From assembly GCF_000967865.1 (NCBI RefSeq), contig NZ_JXRU01000033.1:1-64000 (forward strand): a DNA stretch of 64,000 bases, read 5' to 3'. The notes beneath the pieces were generated by a model. That model made no database searches. It was not told where the DNA came from and saw only the letters and a list, made by a program, of their open reading frames with translations. This document shows, piece by piece, positions 50,270 to 58,940 of the stretch. The number at the start of each line of letters is the position of its first letter. Position 1 is the stretch's first letter. This DNA is from Microbacterium sp. SA39. Lineage in GTDB: Bacteria; Actinomycetota; Actinomycetes; Actinomycetales; Microbacteriaceae. Both the position numbers and the translations under genes were made by a program.

Positions 50270-51865
50270 TCAGGTGACGCGGATGAGCGAACGCTGCCAG
50301 CCCGACGAGCCGTTCGGCGCGATCGGCGCGCGCTCCTCGAGCTGGAGGTCGCCGTTCTTGTTGACCGCGCGGACCGCGACGTAGTGCGTTCCGGGAGTCG
50401 CATCCCACTCCATGAACCACTGCACCCAGGTGTCGTCGTTGATGGGTGTCGACATGGTGACCGCCGTCCACTCGCCTTCGTCGATCCTGACCTCGACGCG
50501 CTCGATGCCCACGGACTGCGCCCAGGCGACGCCCGCGATCGGGATCTTCCCGGCCGGCACGGCCTCGCCGATGCTCGGGGTGTCGAGGCGGGAGGAGAAC
50601 TTGATGGGGGCTTCGGCGCTGTATCCGCGGGGCGTCCAGTAGGCCTCGTCGTCGGCGAAGGTCGTGACCTTCAGCTCGGTGAGCCACTTCGTGGCCGAGA
50701 CGTAGCCATAGAGTCCGGGGACGACCATGCGCACCGGGAAGCCGTGCTCGAGCGGCAGCGGTTCACCGTTCATGCCGACCGCGAGGATCGCGTCGAGGTT
50801 GTCGTCGGTCAGCGCGGCCAGCGGCGTGCTGGCGGTGTAGCCGTCGACGCTCGTGGACAGGACCATGTCGGCGCCCGACTTCACGCCGGCCTTCTTCAAG
50901 ACGTCGCGGAGCGGCACTCCGAGCCACATCGCGTTGCCCACGAGCTCTCCGCCGACCTCGTTCGACACGCAGGTCAGGGTGATCGCGTACTCGTCGAGCC
51001 CCATGTCGAGGATGTCCTGGAACGACAGCTCGACCCGCTGGTCGACCATTCCGTCGATCACGAGTCGCCATGCGTCGGGATCGATCGACGGCACCGTCAG
51101 CGCGGTGTCGACCCGGTAGAAGTCCTTGTTCGGCGTGAACAGCTCGCTCAGGCCCTTGATGTCGAGTTCGGCGCCGTCCGGCACCGTGACCTTCGAGCGA
51201 GCAGCCGGAAGCTTGAGCGCACCGCGGATCGCCTCCACAGATCCGACGGCCATCGTCACGGCGCGAGAGGCGACGCCGACGACAAGGGCGGATGCTCCGG
51301 CGATGGCCGCGAGCGCGAAGAAGCGTCGGCGGTCGATGCCCTTGGGCGCGGCGGGGTTCTCCGGCACGGCATCCGCCGCTTCGGTCCCGGAACGTTCGCC
51401 GAGCACCGACGTGCGCCAGGCACGGAGCCGGCGGACGAGGAGCAGAAGGATGAACGAGCCCGCGATGGTGCCGAGCACCGGCGGCAGGAACGCGAGGGGA
51501 ACTGCGCCGGCGCGCGTGACGATCGCGGCGGTGGAGAGCACTCCCGCGACGACCAGGGCGACGATGCCGAGCGGCGGACGCACCAGCTGCAGGATGCCGG
51601 CGATCGCCGAGGCGATGACCACGGCGAGGCCGAGTCCCGCCAGCAGGGCGATCTTGTCGTACTCGCCGAACGTGGCGATCGCGAACTCCTTGAAGGGCTG
51701 CGGCACGATGTCGATCACGAACCCGCCCACGGCCAGGATGGGGCTGGCCGACCGGGCGAACAGCAGGGCGAACAGCTCGGCGGTGGCGAGGAAGACCGCG
51801 CCGCCGATGATGCCCGCGAGCGCTGCCCACGCGATGAATCGTTTGCCGCTGCGGCGCTCGGCCAT
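50270..51865 (-). CDS. Membrane-anchored molybdopterin-dependent oxidoreductase
   Basis: A 531-residue protein with four N-terminal helices (residues 10-150), a Tat-like RRRFFALAAIAGASALVVGVASR at about 215, and a sulfite-oxidase-fold catalytic domain. The molybdenum Cys is in ITLTCVSNEVGGELVGNAMWLGVPL. A C-terminal dimerisation-like domain holds VEVRIDEGEWTAVTMS. This organisation (helices plus SUOX domain) is common in actinobacteria; the physiological substrate is unknown. AGGAGA is 5 nt before the ATG. It uses the cofactor made by the adjacent genes. Confidence 0.9.
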   Translation of the reverse strand: MAERRSGKRFIAWAALAGIIGGAVFLATAELFALLFARSASPILAVGGFVIDIVPQPFKEFAIATFGEYDKIALLAGLGLAVVIASAIAGILQLVRPPLGIVALVVAGVLSTAAIVTRAGAVPLAFLPPVLGTIAGSFILLLLVRRLRAWRTSVLGERSGTEAADAVPENPAAPKGIDRRRFFALAAIAGASALVVGVASRAVTMAVGSVEAIRGALKLPAARSKVTVPDGAELDIKGLSELFTPNKDFYRVDTALTVPSIDPDAWRLVIDGMVDQRVELSFQDILDMGLDEYAITLTCVSNEVGGELVGNAMWLGVPLRDVLKKAGVKSGADMVLSTSVDGYTASTPLAALTDDNLDAILAVGMNGEPLPLEHGFPVRMVVPGLYGYVSATKWLTELKVTTFADDEAYWTPRGYSAEAPIKFSSRLDTPSIGEAVPAGKIPIAGVAWAQSVGIERVEVRIDEGEWTAVTMSTPINDDTWVQWFMEWDATPGTHYVAVRAVNKNGDLQLEERAPIAPNGSSGWQRSLIRVT

Positions 51866-51967
51866 GATCGTCTCCTGTTCCACCGGTGAAGGTGCTCGCG
51901 GGTTGTTCGGAGACGATGCGGAAACGGATCGGGGCAGGTGCGGTGGCGGCCGGCCGAGCGTCCCCGC

Positions 51968-52051
51968 GCACACTTGTCGGGAGAGTGTACGGATGTCGGG
52001 CCGAATCGGATGTTTTCGCCCGACGGACGTGAAAACTCCCGACAAATGTGC
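51968..52051. repeat. Double-stem element M2 (after fdhD)
   Basis: Outer arms 51968-51983 and 52036-52051 pair over 15 of 16 positions (core TTGTCGGGAG). Inner stem GTCGGGC (51995-52001) / GCCCGAC (52018-52024). Shared unpaired words ACGGATG and CGAATC plus TTTT with element M1, but with a different inner stem. It lies between the fdhD stop and the start region of the oxidoreductase gene, both leftward. Confidence 0.72.
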
Positions 52052-52068
52052 GTCGGGGAGCGGAATCC

Positions 52069-52974
52069 TCAGACCACCACGCGATCCGCCCGCGAGTACA
52101 CGTTCAGCGACGCCCCGCGCACGAAGCCGGCGAGGGTGAGCCCCGAGGCGGCCGCGAGTTCGACCGCCAGCGACGATGGCGCAGACACCGCGGAGAGGAT
52201 CGGGATGCCGGCCATCACCGCCTTCTGCACGAGTTCGAAGCTCGCTCGGCCGGAGACCTGCAGCACCGTGCCGCTCAGCGGCAGCCGACCCTCCAGTGTC
52301 GCCCAGCCGACCACCTTGTCGACGGCGTTGTGCCGGCCGACGTCCTCCCGCAGGACCAGCAGTTCACCCGTCACCGCGTCGAACAGCGCGGCGGCGTGAA
52401 GGCCGCCCGTCTTATCGAACACCGCCTGCCCCTCACGCAGCTTCTCGGGGAGTCCGAGCAGCAGCACGGCATCCGTCGTCACGGCATCCGCTGCCACGTC
52501 GAATCGGGAGGTCTTCTCGATCGCCTCGATGGAGGCGGCGCCGCAGACGCCGCACGAACTCGTCGTGTAGAAGTTGCGGGCGATGTCGGTCACCGGCGCA
52601 TCGAGCCCCGCCCGCAAGGTCACGTCGAGCACGTTGTACGTGTTCCCCGAGGGGGCGGATGCCGGCGGCTCGGCGCCGATCGTCAGCAGCGGGCCGACGG
52701 AGCCCGTCGCGCCCCCACCGGTGCCCGGCCCGCCGCAGTGGATCGCCGAGAGCACGTCGCCGCCTGCCGCGATCACGCTCTCCGACACGAGGAATCCCGC
52801 CGCGAGCTCGACGTCGTGGCCGGGTGTGCGCATGGTCACGGTGAGCGGTGTGCCGGAGAGGCGGATCTCGAGCGGTTCCTCGACGGCGAGGGTGTCGGCG
52901 CGGCGGCGGACGACGAGCTCGTCATCGACGACCGCGATGCGGGTGATCGGAGTGCGGGCGGTGAGGCGTCCCAT
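52069..52974 (-). CDS. fdhD: Formate dehydrogenase accessory sulfurtransferase FdhD
   Basis: A 301-residue protein that carries sulfur to the molybdenum cofactor of formate-dehydrogenase-type enzymes. The catalytic cysteines are in SSCGVCGAASIEAI. Other family segments: VEEPLEIRLSGTPL, GFLVSESVI, HAAALFDAVTGELLVLREDVGRHNAVDKVVG and VSGRASFELVQKA. It lies 1 nt after the FdhF-like gene, which it should activate. The frame upstream of 52974 is a shadow. Confidence 0.94.
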   Translation of the reverse strand: MGRLTARTPITRIAVVDDELVVRRRADTLAVEEPLEIRLSGTPLTVTMRTPGHDVELAAGFLVSESVIAAGGDVLSAIHCGGPGTGGGATGSVGPLLTIGAEPPASAPSGNTYNVLDVTLRAGLDAPVTDIARNFYTTSSCGVCGAASIEAIEKTSRFDVAADAVTTDAVLLLGLPEKLREGQAVFDKTGGLHAAALFDAVTGELLVLREDVGRHNAVDKVVGWATLEGRLPLSGTVLQVSGRASFELVQKAVMAGIPILSAVSAPSSLAVELAAASGLTLAGFVRGASLNVYSRADRVVV

Positions 52975-52975
52975 G

Positions 52976-55411
52976 TCAGCCGATCGCGTTCGCGAGAGGA
53001 TCGCGGGGGCGCTCGAGGCGCACGATGACCGCCTTCGACGTCGGTGTGCCGCTGACATCGGCGACCGAGTCGAGCGGCACGAGCACATTCGTCTCGGGAT
53101 AGTAGGCCGCGGCGTTGCCGCGCGGGGTCGAGTACGGCACGATGCGGAACTCCTCGGCCCGGCGCTCTTCGACCGTGCCGTCGGGGCGGGTCCATTCGGA
53201 GACCAGGTCGACGATCTCACCGTCGGCGAACCGGAGCTCCGCGACGTCGTCGGCATTCACGAGCACGACCCGTCGACCGCCGTGGATGCCGCGATACCGG
53301 TCGTCCTTGCCGTAGATCGTGGTGTTGTACTGATCGTGTGAGCGCAACGTCTGCAGCAGGAGGCGGCCCGGCGGGATCACCGGGAACTCCAGCGGATTCG
53401 CCGTGAATCGGGCCTTGCCGTCGACGGTCGCGAACCGGCGCTCATCGCGGGGGCCGTTCGGGAGGAAGAACGTGCGCCCCTTCTGGATACGGGCGTCGTA
53501 GTCCTCGAAGCCCGGGATCACGCGGGACAGATGCGCGCGGATCAGGGCGTAGTCGGTCTCGAGAGCGGCCCAGTCGGCGTGCGGCACGTTCCCGGCCGCA
53601 TCCGGGAGGCGCCGCTCCGGCTCGATCTCGCCGTGCTCGGGGAGCCCGCGCTCGGGATCGCCGTCATGCGACACCGGCGCGATCACCGGCGACACCCCGT
53701 CTGCGAAAAGGAGCCCGCACAGACGCGCCACGATCGCGACCTCGCTCAGCAGGTCATCCGCGGGGGGCGCGAGTCGGCCACGCGAGCCATGGACCGCGCC
53801 CATCGAATCCTCGACGGTGACGCGCTGCTCGACACCGCCGCGCCGGTCGCGATCGGTGCGGCCCAGCGTCGGCAGGATGATCGCGCGCCGGCCCGTGACG
53901 ACGTGCGAACGATTCAGCTTGGTCGAGACGTGCACGGTGAGGTTCACCCGAGCCATCGCCGACTCGACGACGGCCGTGTCAGGCGTCGCCGAGACGAAGT
54001 TGCCACCCATGCCCATGAAGACGCGCACCTTCCCGTCACGCATGGCCCGGATCGCCTCGACGGTGTCGAAGCCGTGCTCGCGGGGTGCGGTGAAGGCGAA
54101 CTCGCGGTCGAGAGCGGCGAGGAACGCCTCCGACGGTTTCTCGTAGATGCCCACCGTGCGGTCGCCCTGCACGTTCGAGTGTCCGCGCACCGGGCAGACG
54201 CCCGCACCCGCGCGGCCGATGTTGCCCTGCAGCAGCAGCACGTTGACCACGTCGCGCAGGGTCGCCACGGAGTGCTTGTGCTGAGTGAGCCCCATCGCCC
54301 AGCAGACGATGGTCGCCTTCGACGTGCGCACCTCTTCGGCGATCCCGCGCAGCGTCGCCTCCGGCATCCCCGTCGCCTCGCTCAGCGACGGCCAGTCGGC
54401 ATCCGCCATCGCCTCGCGATACCCGTCGATGCCGCTGGTGTGAGCAGCGAGGAACGCGTGGTCGAGCACTCCGCCGTCGCGCTCTTCCACCTCGAGCAGG
54501 TGCTTGCCGATGGCTTGGAACAGCGCCTGGTCGCCGCCCGAGCGGATCTGCACGAACCGGTCGGCGATCTTCGTGCCGCCGAACGCCACGCCCCGCGGAG
54601 TCTGCGGGTTCTCGAACCGCATCAGTCCGGCCTCGGGCAGCGGGTTCACGGCGATCACGCGGGCACCCCGCTGCTTGGCCTTCTCGAGCGCCGACAGCAT
54701 CCGTGGGTGATTCGTGCCGGGATTCTGCCCCGCGACGATGAGCAGATCCGCGTCGTGCACGTCTTCGATCGACACCGTGCCCTTGCCGATGCCGATGGTC
54801 TCGGTGAGCGCGGACCCGCTGGATTCGTGACACATGTTCGAGCAGTCCGGCAGGTTGTTGGTGCCGATGCCGCGCACGAGCAGCTGGTAGAGGAAGGCGG
54901 CCTCGTTCGAGGTGCGACCGGAGGTGTAGAACACAGTCTCGTCCGGATCGTCGACCGCGGCGATCTCGTCGGCGACGGTCTGCAGCGCGTCGTCCCACGA
55001 GATCGGCCGGTAGTGCGTCGCACCCTCGTCGAGGATCATCGGATGCGTCAGTCGCCCCTGCTGCCCGAGCCACCAGTCATCGTGGCTGCGGAGTTCGTCG
55101 ATCGGATGCTGCGCGAAGAAGGCCGGTCCGACCGTGCGCAGCGTCGCCTCCTCGGCGACCGCCTTGGCTCCGTTCTCACAGAACTCCGCGATGTGGCGCT
55201 TGTCCTCCTCGGGCCACGCGCAGCCGGGGCAGTCGAACCCGTCCTTCTGGTTCACGAGGGCGAGAGTCTGCACCGATCGCCCCACACCCATCTGCTCGTT
55301 CGCGATCTTCAGCGCGTGGAGCACGGCCGGAACGCCGACGGCGACCTTCTTCGGCTTCGAGACGGTCACACCGGTCTCGTCGATGTCGGACTTCGGTGCC
55401 TTCGTCGCCAT
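52976..55411 (-). CDS. FdhF/YdeP family molybdopterin oxidoreductase
   Basis: An 811-residue cytoplasmic molybdoenzyme. N-terminal FDCPGCAWPEEDKRHIAEFCENG has the YdeP-type CxxC pattern rather than a full 4Fe-4S motif. Other segments: RPISWDDALQTVADEI, NLPDCSNMCHESSG, AGQNPGTNHPRML, GRTDRDRRGG and the C-terminal cofactor domain (LLLQTLRSHDQYNTT). No in-frame TGA, so it is not a selenoprotein. Relatives are annotated as formate-dehydrogenase-like; E. coli YdeP is linked to acid resistance, so the reaction is uncertain. TAACAT (55418-55423) lies 6 nt before the ATG. Confidence 0.9.
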   Translation of the reverse strand: MATKAPKSDIDETGVTVSKPKKVAVGVPAVLHALKIANEQMGVGRSVQTLALVNQKDGFDCPGCAWPEEDKRHIAEFCENGAKAVAEEATLRTVGPAFFAQHPIDELRSHDDWWLGQQGRLTHPMILDEGATHYRPISWDDALQTVADEIAAVDDPDETVFYTSGRTSNEAAFLYQLLVRGIGTNNLPDCSNMCHESSGSALTETIGIGKGTVSIEDVHDADLLIVAGQNPGTNHPRMLSALEKAKQRGARVIAVNPLPEAGLMRFENPQTPRGVAFGGTKIADRFVQIRSGGDQALFQAIGKHLLEVEERDGGVLDHAFLAAHTSGIDGYREAMADADWPSLSEATGMPEATLRGIAEEVRTSKATIVCWAMGLTQHKHSVATLRDVVNVLLLQGNIGRAGAGVCPVRGHSNVQGDRTVGIYEKPSEAFLAALDREFAFTAPREHGFDTVEAIRAMRDGKVRVFMGMGGNFVSATPDTAVVESAMARVNLTVHVSTKLNRSHVVTGRRAIILPTLGRTDRDRRGGVEQRVTVEDSMGAVHGSRGRLAPPADDLLSEVAIVARLCGLLFADGVSPVIAPVSHDGDPERGLPEHGEIEPERRLPDAAGNVPHADWAALETDYALIRAHLSRVIPGFEDYDARIQKGRTFFLPNGPRDERRFATVDGKARFTANPLEFPVIPPGRLLLQTLRSHDQYNTTIYGKDDRYRGIHGGRRVVLVNADDVAELRFADGEIVDLVSEWTRPDGTVEERRAEEFRIVPYSTPRGNAAAYYPETNVLVPLDSVADVSGTPTSKAVIVRLERPRDPLANAIG

Positions 55412-55529
55412 GGCGCCATGTTAGGCCAGGTTGCCGAGGAGGGGCCTGCGCGCTGTAAGCACGAGTATCCCGATCGTGACTTGTGTTTATGGTAGCTAAA
55501 CCTTAGTAACGGATAAGATACTCGGGTTT

Positions 55530-56738
55530 GTGATGTCACGATCCGCAGACGTTCGCTGGCCCGCGCATTCAGCGGAGAGTCTTCCGTGGCGCCAGCAGAT
55601 CCGAGGCGGTACGCGGGCAGACCGGATGGTGACATCGGTGGATGCTTCGATCCCACCATCGATCGCGGAACTCGACTTCGACCCTCCGATGACGACGACC
55701 GTCGCCTGCGAAGCAGCCTTGTTCGCCGTCGCTCAGGCCGATACGGATGCAGAGGGGCATTCCGCAGCGCTGAGCCGTTTCATGATGCGCACCGAGTCGA
55801 TGGCCTCTTCCAGGATCGAACGCATCACAGCGACAGCCACGGATTTCGCCAAGGCGATCGCCGGCAATCGCTCCAACGCCTCTGCCACGAGCATGGTGGC
55901 GGCCAGCACAGCACTCCACGACCTCGTCTCGCGCGTCGGTGATCGCGGCGAATTCTCGATGGACGATCTGCTGGATGCTCACCGAGCGCTCAGGCAGGAC
56001 GATCCTGGCGAAGCCAACTACGCCGGTCGCTTCCGCGACATGCAGAACTGGATCGGGGGAAGTGACCACTCCCCGCGTGATGCACTCCACGTCCCTCCGG
56101 CGCCGGAGCGCGTCCCTGGCTTGATGAAAGACCTGCTGGCCTATCTCAACCGAGACGGCATCCCAGTGATGGTGCAGGCGGCGATCGGACACGCACAGTT
56201 CGAATCCATCCACCCCTTCACGGACGGCAACGGTCGCATCGGCCGTGCTCTGGTGTCGGCGGTGCTTCGCCGTCGCGGCATCACCCGCAACGCTGTCGTC
56301 CCGCTCGCCAGCGGCCTCCTCGCCGAACGGGAGGACTACTTCGCTGCTCTCGGCGACTACCGGCGCGGCGACCCCACCCCTCTCATCGACCTGTTCGCGC
56401 GGTCGGTACGCGCGGCAGCCGTGTGCTCACGCGAGTCGATCGCTCGCATCAAGGCTCTGCCCGAGGAATGGGCGACCGAGCTGCGGCCCCGCGCGGGATC
56501 CGCTGTCGCTGCTCTCGTCCCCGCCTTCTACGATCATCCCGTCATGGCGGCGACCGAGATCGAGCAACGGTCGGGATCGTCCGAGCCGCAGACCTATCGA
56601 GCCATCGCGCGACTCGTCGACGCAGGATTCATCCAGGAGATCACCGGTCGCAAACGCGACCGCGTCTGGGCCGCTGCCGAACTGCTCGCGGAACTCGGTG
56701 ATCTGGACCGCCGCATCCAGGCCGAGATGAACGCCTGA
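55530..56738 (+). CDS. Fic family protein (class II) with C-terminal winged helix
   Basis: A 402-residue AMP-transferase-fold protein. The Fic core motif is HPFTDGNGRIGRAL with catalytic His at about 225. N-terminal to it stands the inhibitory helix motif SSRIERI, the SxxxE(G/N) rule with Arg in place of Gly/Asn. The last 90 residues look like a winged helix (AATEIEQRSGSSEPQTYRAIARLVDAGFIQEI). GTG 55530 or ATG 55533; GATACT lies 7 nt before the GTG. No partner antitoxin gene is seen. Target unknown. Confidence 0.9.
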   Translation: MMSRSADVRWPAHSAESLPWRQQIRGGTRADRMVTSVDASIPPSIAELDFDPPMTTTVACEAALFAVAQADTDAEGHSAALSRFMMRTESMASSRIERITATATDFAKAIAGNRSNASATSMVAASTALHDLVSRVGDRGEFSMDDLLDAHRALRQDDPGEANYAGRFRDMQNWIGGSDHSPRDALHVPPAPERVPGLMKDLLAYLNRDGIPVMVQAAIGHAQFESIHPFTDGNGRIGRALVSAVLRRRGITRNAVVPLASGLLAEREDYFAALGDYRRGDPTPLIDLFARSVRAAAVCSRESIARIKALPEEWATELRPRAGSAVAALVPAFYDHPVMAATEIEQRSGSSEPQTYRAIARLVDAGFIQEITGRKRDRVWAAAELLAELGDLDRRIQAEMNA

Positions 56739-56769
56739 ACCCCACGATCAATCGGGGTGATACCGGTGG

Positions 56770-57468
56770 TCAGACCCCGACGATGCGCGGAGGCGGCGGC
56801 GGGGCGAGCTGCCGCCGCGGCACTCCGTGAGCCTCGCGGTGCAGGCGCTCCATGCGCGTGTCGAGTTCGGCCGCGGCTGTCGCGGCATCCGTCAGACTGT
56901 CGACGAGGTGCGAGGGCACCTGATTCGAGAACTTGTAGTAGATCTTGTGCTCGAGGCTGGCCCAGAAGTCCATCGCGATGGTGCGGAACTGCACCTCGAC
57001 CGGCACGGACAGCGCGCCGGTCGAGAGGAAGACCGGCACCTCGATGATGGCGTGCAGGCTCTTGTAGCCATTTTCCTTCGGCTGGGCGATGTAGTCCTTG
57101 ACCACGCGCACGGTGACGTCGTCCTGCTGGGTGAGCAGATCGAACAGCTGGTACACGTCGGCGACGAAGCTGCACGTCACCCGCACGCCGGCGATGTCGG
57201 TGATCTCGGCGCGGATGCGCTCGAAGTCCGGCTCGTCGATGCCCTTCCGGGCGATCTTCTCGACGATGCTGTCCGGCGTCTTCAGCCGGCTCTTCACGTG
57301 CTCGATCGGGTTGTACGCGTGGTCATGGGTGAACTCGTCGCGGAGGATCGAGATCTTCGTCTCCACCTCCCGCATCCCGAACTCGTATTCGCGCAGGAAA
57401 CGCTGGAACTCGTCACGCAGTTCGCGCGTCTTGCGGATGGAGTCTTCGGTGACCTGAAGGGTCGTCAT
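56770..57468 (-). CDS. Small alarmone synthetase (RelA/SpoT domain)
   Basis: A 232-residue single-domain (p)ppGpp synthetase of the RelQ/RelP kind. Motifs: FTHDHAYNPIEHVKSRLK, ITDIAGVRVTCSF, KENGYKSLHAIIEVPVF and VEVQFRTIAMDFWASLEHKIYYK, the last holding the catalytic Glu. No HD hydrolase or regulatory domains. The tail is Pro-rich. TAACGT (57476-57481) is 7 nt before the ATG, a leaderless start. Its product would adjust growth under stress. Confidence 0.93.
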   Translation of the reverse strand: MTTLQVTEDSIRKTRELRDEFQRFLREYEFGMREVETKISILRDEFTHDHAYNPIEHVKSRLKTPDSIVEKIARKGIDEPDFERIRAEITDIAGVRVTCSFVADVYQLFDLLTQQDDVTVRVVKDYIAQPKENGYKSLHAIIEVPVFLSTGALSVPVEVQFRTIAMDFWASLEHKIYYKFSNQVPSHLVDSLTDAATAAAELDTRMERLHREAHGVPRRQLAPPPPPRIVGV

Positions 57469-57478
57469 GCTCCCGACG

Positions 57479-57688
57479 TTACGGGTTCGTGATCGGAATG
57501 GGCTGTGGATCCCGTGGTCTCCACGGAACCCATGCGGCGAGCGCTGCGAGCAGCGCCTGAGCGACGGATGCCGAGGACTGCGGGTTCTGGCCGGTCATCA
57601 GCAGAGCGCCGACGACGGTGTGATCGCCCCATGCCCGTACCGACAGGCCGAGAGCATCGCCGCTGTCGCGCGCGCACTCCGCCTGGCC
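57479..57688 (-). pseudogene. Possible remnant of a DJ-1/PfpI-type gene
   Basis: Minus-strand translation reads DSGDALGLSVRAWGDHTV, then VGALLMTGQNPQSSASV, AQALLAALAAW and a stop at 57479. The LMTGQNPQSS segment matches the C-terminal end (LITGQNPASS) of DJ-1/PfpI family proteins. There is no start codon and a TAG at 57689-57691 closes the frame 70 codons upstream, where the body of the gene (about 150 residues) is missing. I read it as a 3' relic between relA-like and export genes. It could also be chance similarity. Confidence 0.45.
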
Positions 57689-57708
57689 CTACGCGGGCCT
57701 TGATGACC

Positions 57709-57749
57709 GAGACGGGTCACCCCCGCCCTATGGAGGAGCGACCCGTCTC
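57709..57749 (-). terminator. Hairpin after the FtsX-type permease
   Basis: GAGACGGGTC (57709-57718) pairs perfectly with GACCCGTCTC (57740-57749) over 21 nt. The right arm abuts the stop codon of the permease gene. Likely terminator of the export operon. Confidence 0.6.
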
Positions 57750-58940
57750 TCATGCGCTGAGCGCAGCCGTCGGCGACGTCCGTGCGGCACGGATGGCGGG
57801 TATGGAACCCGCGATCGCCCCCACGAACATGGTGACGACCACTCCGGCGACGAGGACCATCGGGGGGATCGACACGAGCCAGCCGTTGCCCGTCGCGACG
57901 ATCCAGGTGATCAGCCACCCGATCAGCGATCCGCCCAGCCCGCCCAGTGAGGCGAGCAGCACGGCTTCCACGAGGAACTGCGACCGGATGTGACCCCGCG
58001 TCGCACCGATGGCCCTGCGGAGGCCGATCTCGCGGCGCCGTTCCAAGACGGTGATGACCATGGTGTTCGCGACGCCGATGCCGCCGACCAGAAGCGCGAT
58101 GGACCCCACCCCGACGAGCAGCCCGGTGAAGGCTTGATCGATCGTGTTCTTCGCGGCGAGCGCGTCAGACGGCCGACTCACCTTGACCTCGTTGGGAGCT
58201 TCGGGATTCACCGTCCGCGGCAGGAGGTCACGCGCCTCATCCACGGCGTCGTCCCCAGATCGCTCGTAGATCGTCGTCGGCGAGCCGTCGAACGCGAAGA
58301 GCTCTTCCGCGATGTCTCCGCCGATCAGCGCCGAGGTGTCGAGTTCCGGCGCGAGGGGCGCCTGTTCGAGGGTCCCCACGACGGTGAAGTACCGTCCGCC
58401 CAGCCAGACCTGACTTCCGATCTCGCTGATACCGAGCCGCTGAGCCGTCTTGTACCCGAGCACGGTGGTCGGAAGCCCATCCGTGACCTTATTCAGCCAA
58501 GCGCCCACCTGAAGGCCGGAACCCGTCGCTTCGAGGAGGTCATCGCCGGCAGCAGCGACGGTCAGCCCCGCCGTCTCGCCCTTGTCGATCGACGCGCTCC
58601 GGTAGACGTGCACGTCGGTGAGGGTCGACGTCCAGGTCGCGGTCTCGACGCCCGGGAGGTTGCGTACTCGCGTGATCGCGTCGGGTGGGAGCTTGGTGTC
58701 CCCGCCGAACACGTCACTGCCGGCTGTCACTGTCAGGAGATTGGTGCCCAGAGAAGAGAGACGCTGTTTCACGAGTGCCTCGCTCGACGTGGATATCCCG
58801 ATCACCGCGATCATCGCGGCAATGCCGATCGCGATGCCGAGCGCCGACAGCACCGCCCGGAGAGGATGCGCCCGCAGCCCGTGAAAACCGAGCCCGAGCA
58901 GATCCGAGGGGCGAAGAGTCGCCTGAAGGCGGGCGCTCAC
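57750..58940 (-). CDS. MacB/FtsX-type ABC transporter permease
   Basis: A 396-residue permease with the MacB layout. N-terminal helix (RAVLSALGIAIGIAAMIAVIGISTS), then a large extracytoplasmic domain of about 220 residues, and three C-terminal helices (VGVGSIALLVGGIGVANTMVITVLERRREIGLRRAIGAT is the family motif, split over helix 2 and the loop). Overlaps the ATPase by ATGA. It is last in the lipoprotein-adaptor-ATPase-permease operon, a tripartite export system adapted to a Gram-positive envelope. The exported substrate is unknown. Confidence 0.92.
   Translation of the reverse strand: MSARLQATLRPSDLLGLGFHGLRAHPLRAVLSALGIAIGIAAMIAVIGISTSSEALVKQRLSSLGTNLLTVTAGSDVFGGDTKLPPDAITRVRNLPGVETATWTSTLTDVHVYRSASIDKGETAGLTVAAAGDDLLEATGSGLQVGAWLNKVTDGLPTTVLGYKTAQRLGISEIGSQVWLGGRYFTVVGTLEQAPLAPELDTSALIGGDIAEELFAFDGSPTTIYERSGDDAVDEARDLLPRTVNPEAPNEVKVSRPSDALAAKNTIDQAFTGLLVGVGSIALLVGGIGVANTMVITVLERRREIGLRRAIGATRGHIRSQFLVEAVLLASLGGLGGSLIGWLITWIVATGNGWLVSIPPMVLVAGVVVTMFVGAIAGSIPAIRAARTSPTAALSA

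Noticed and set aside
54830..54870. Selenocysteine in the FdhF-like enzyme
   Set aside because: The frame contains no internal TGA; the candidate region reads DCSNMCHESSG with ordinary cysteines.
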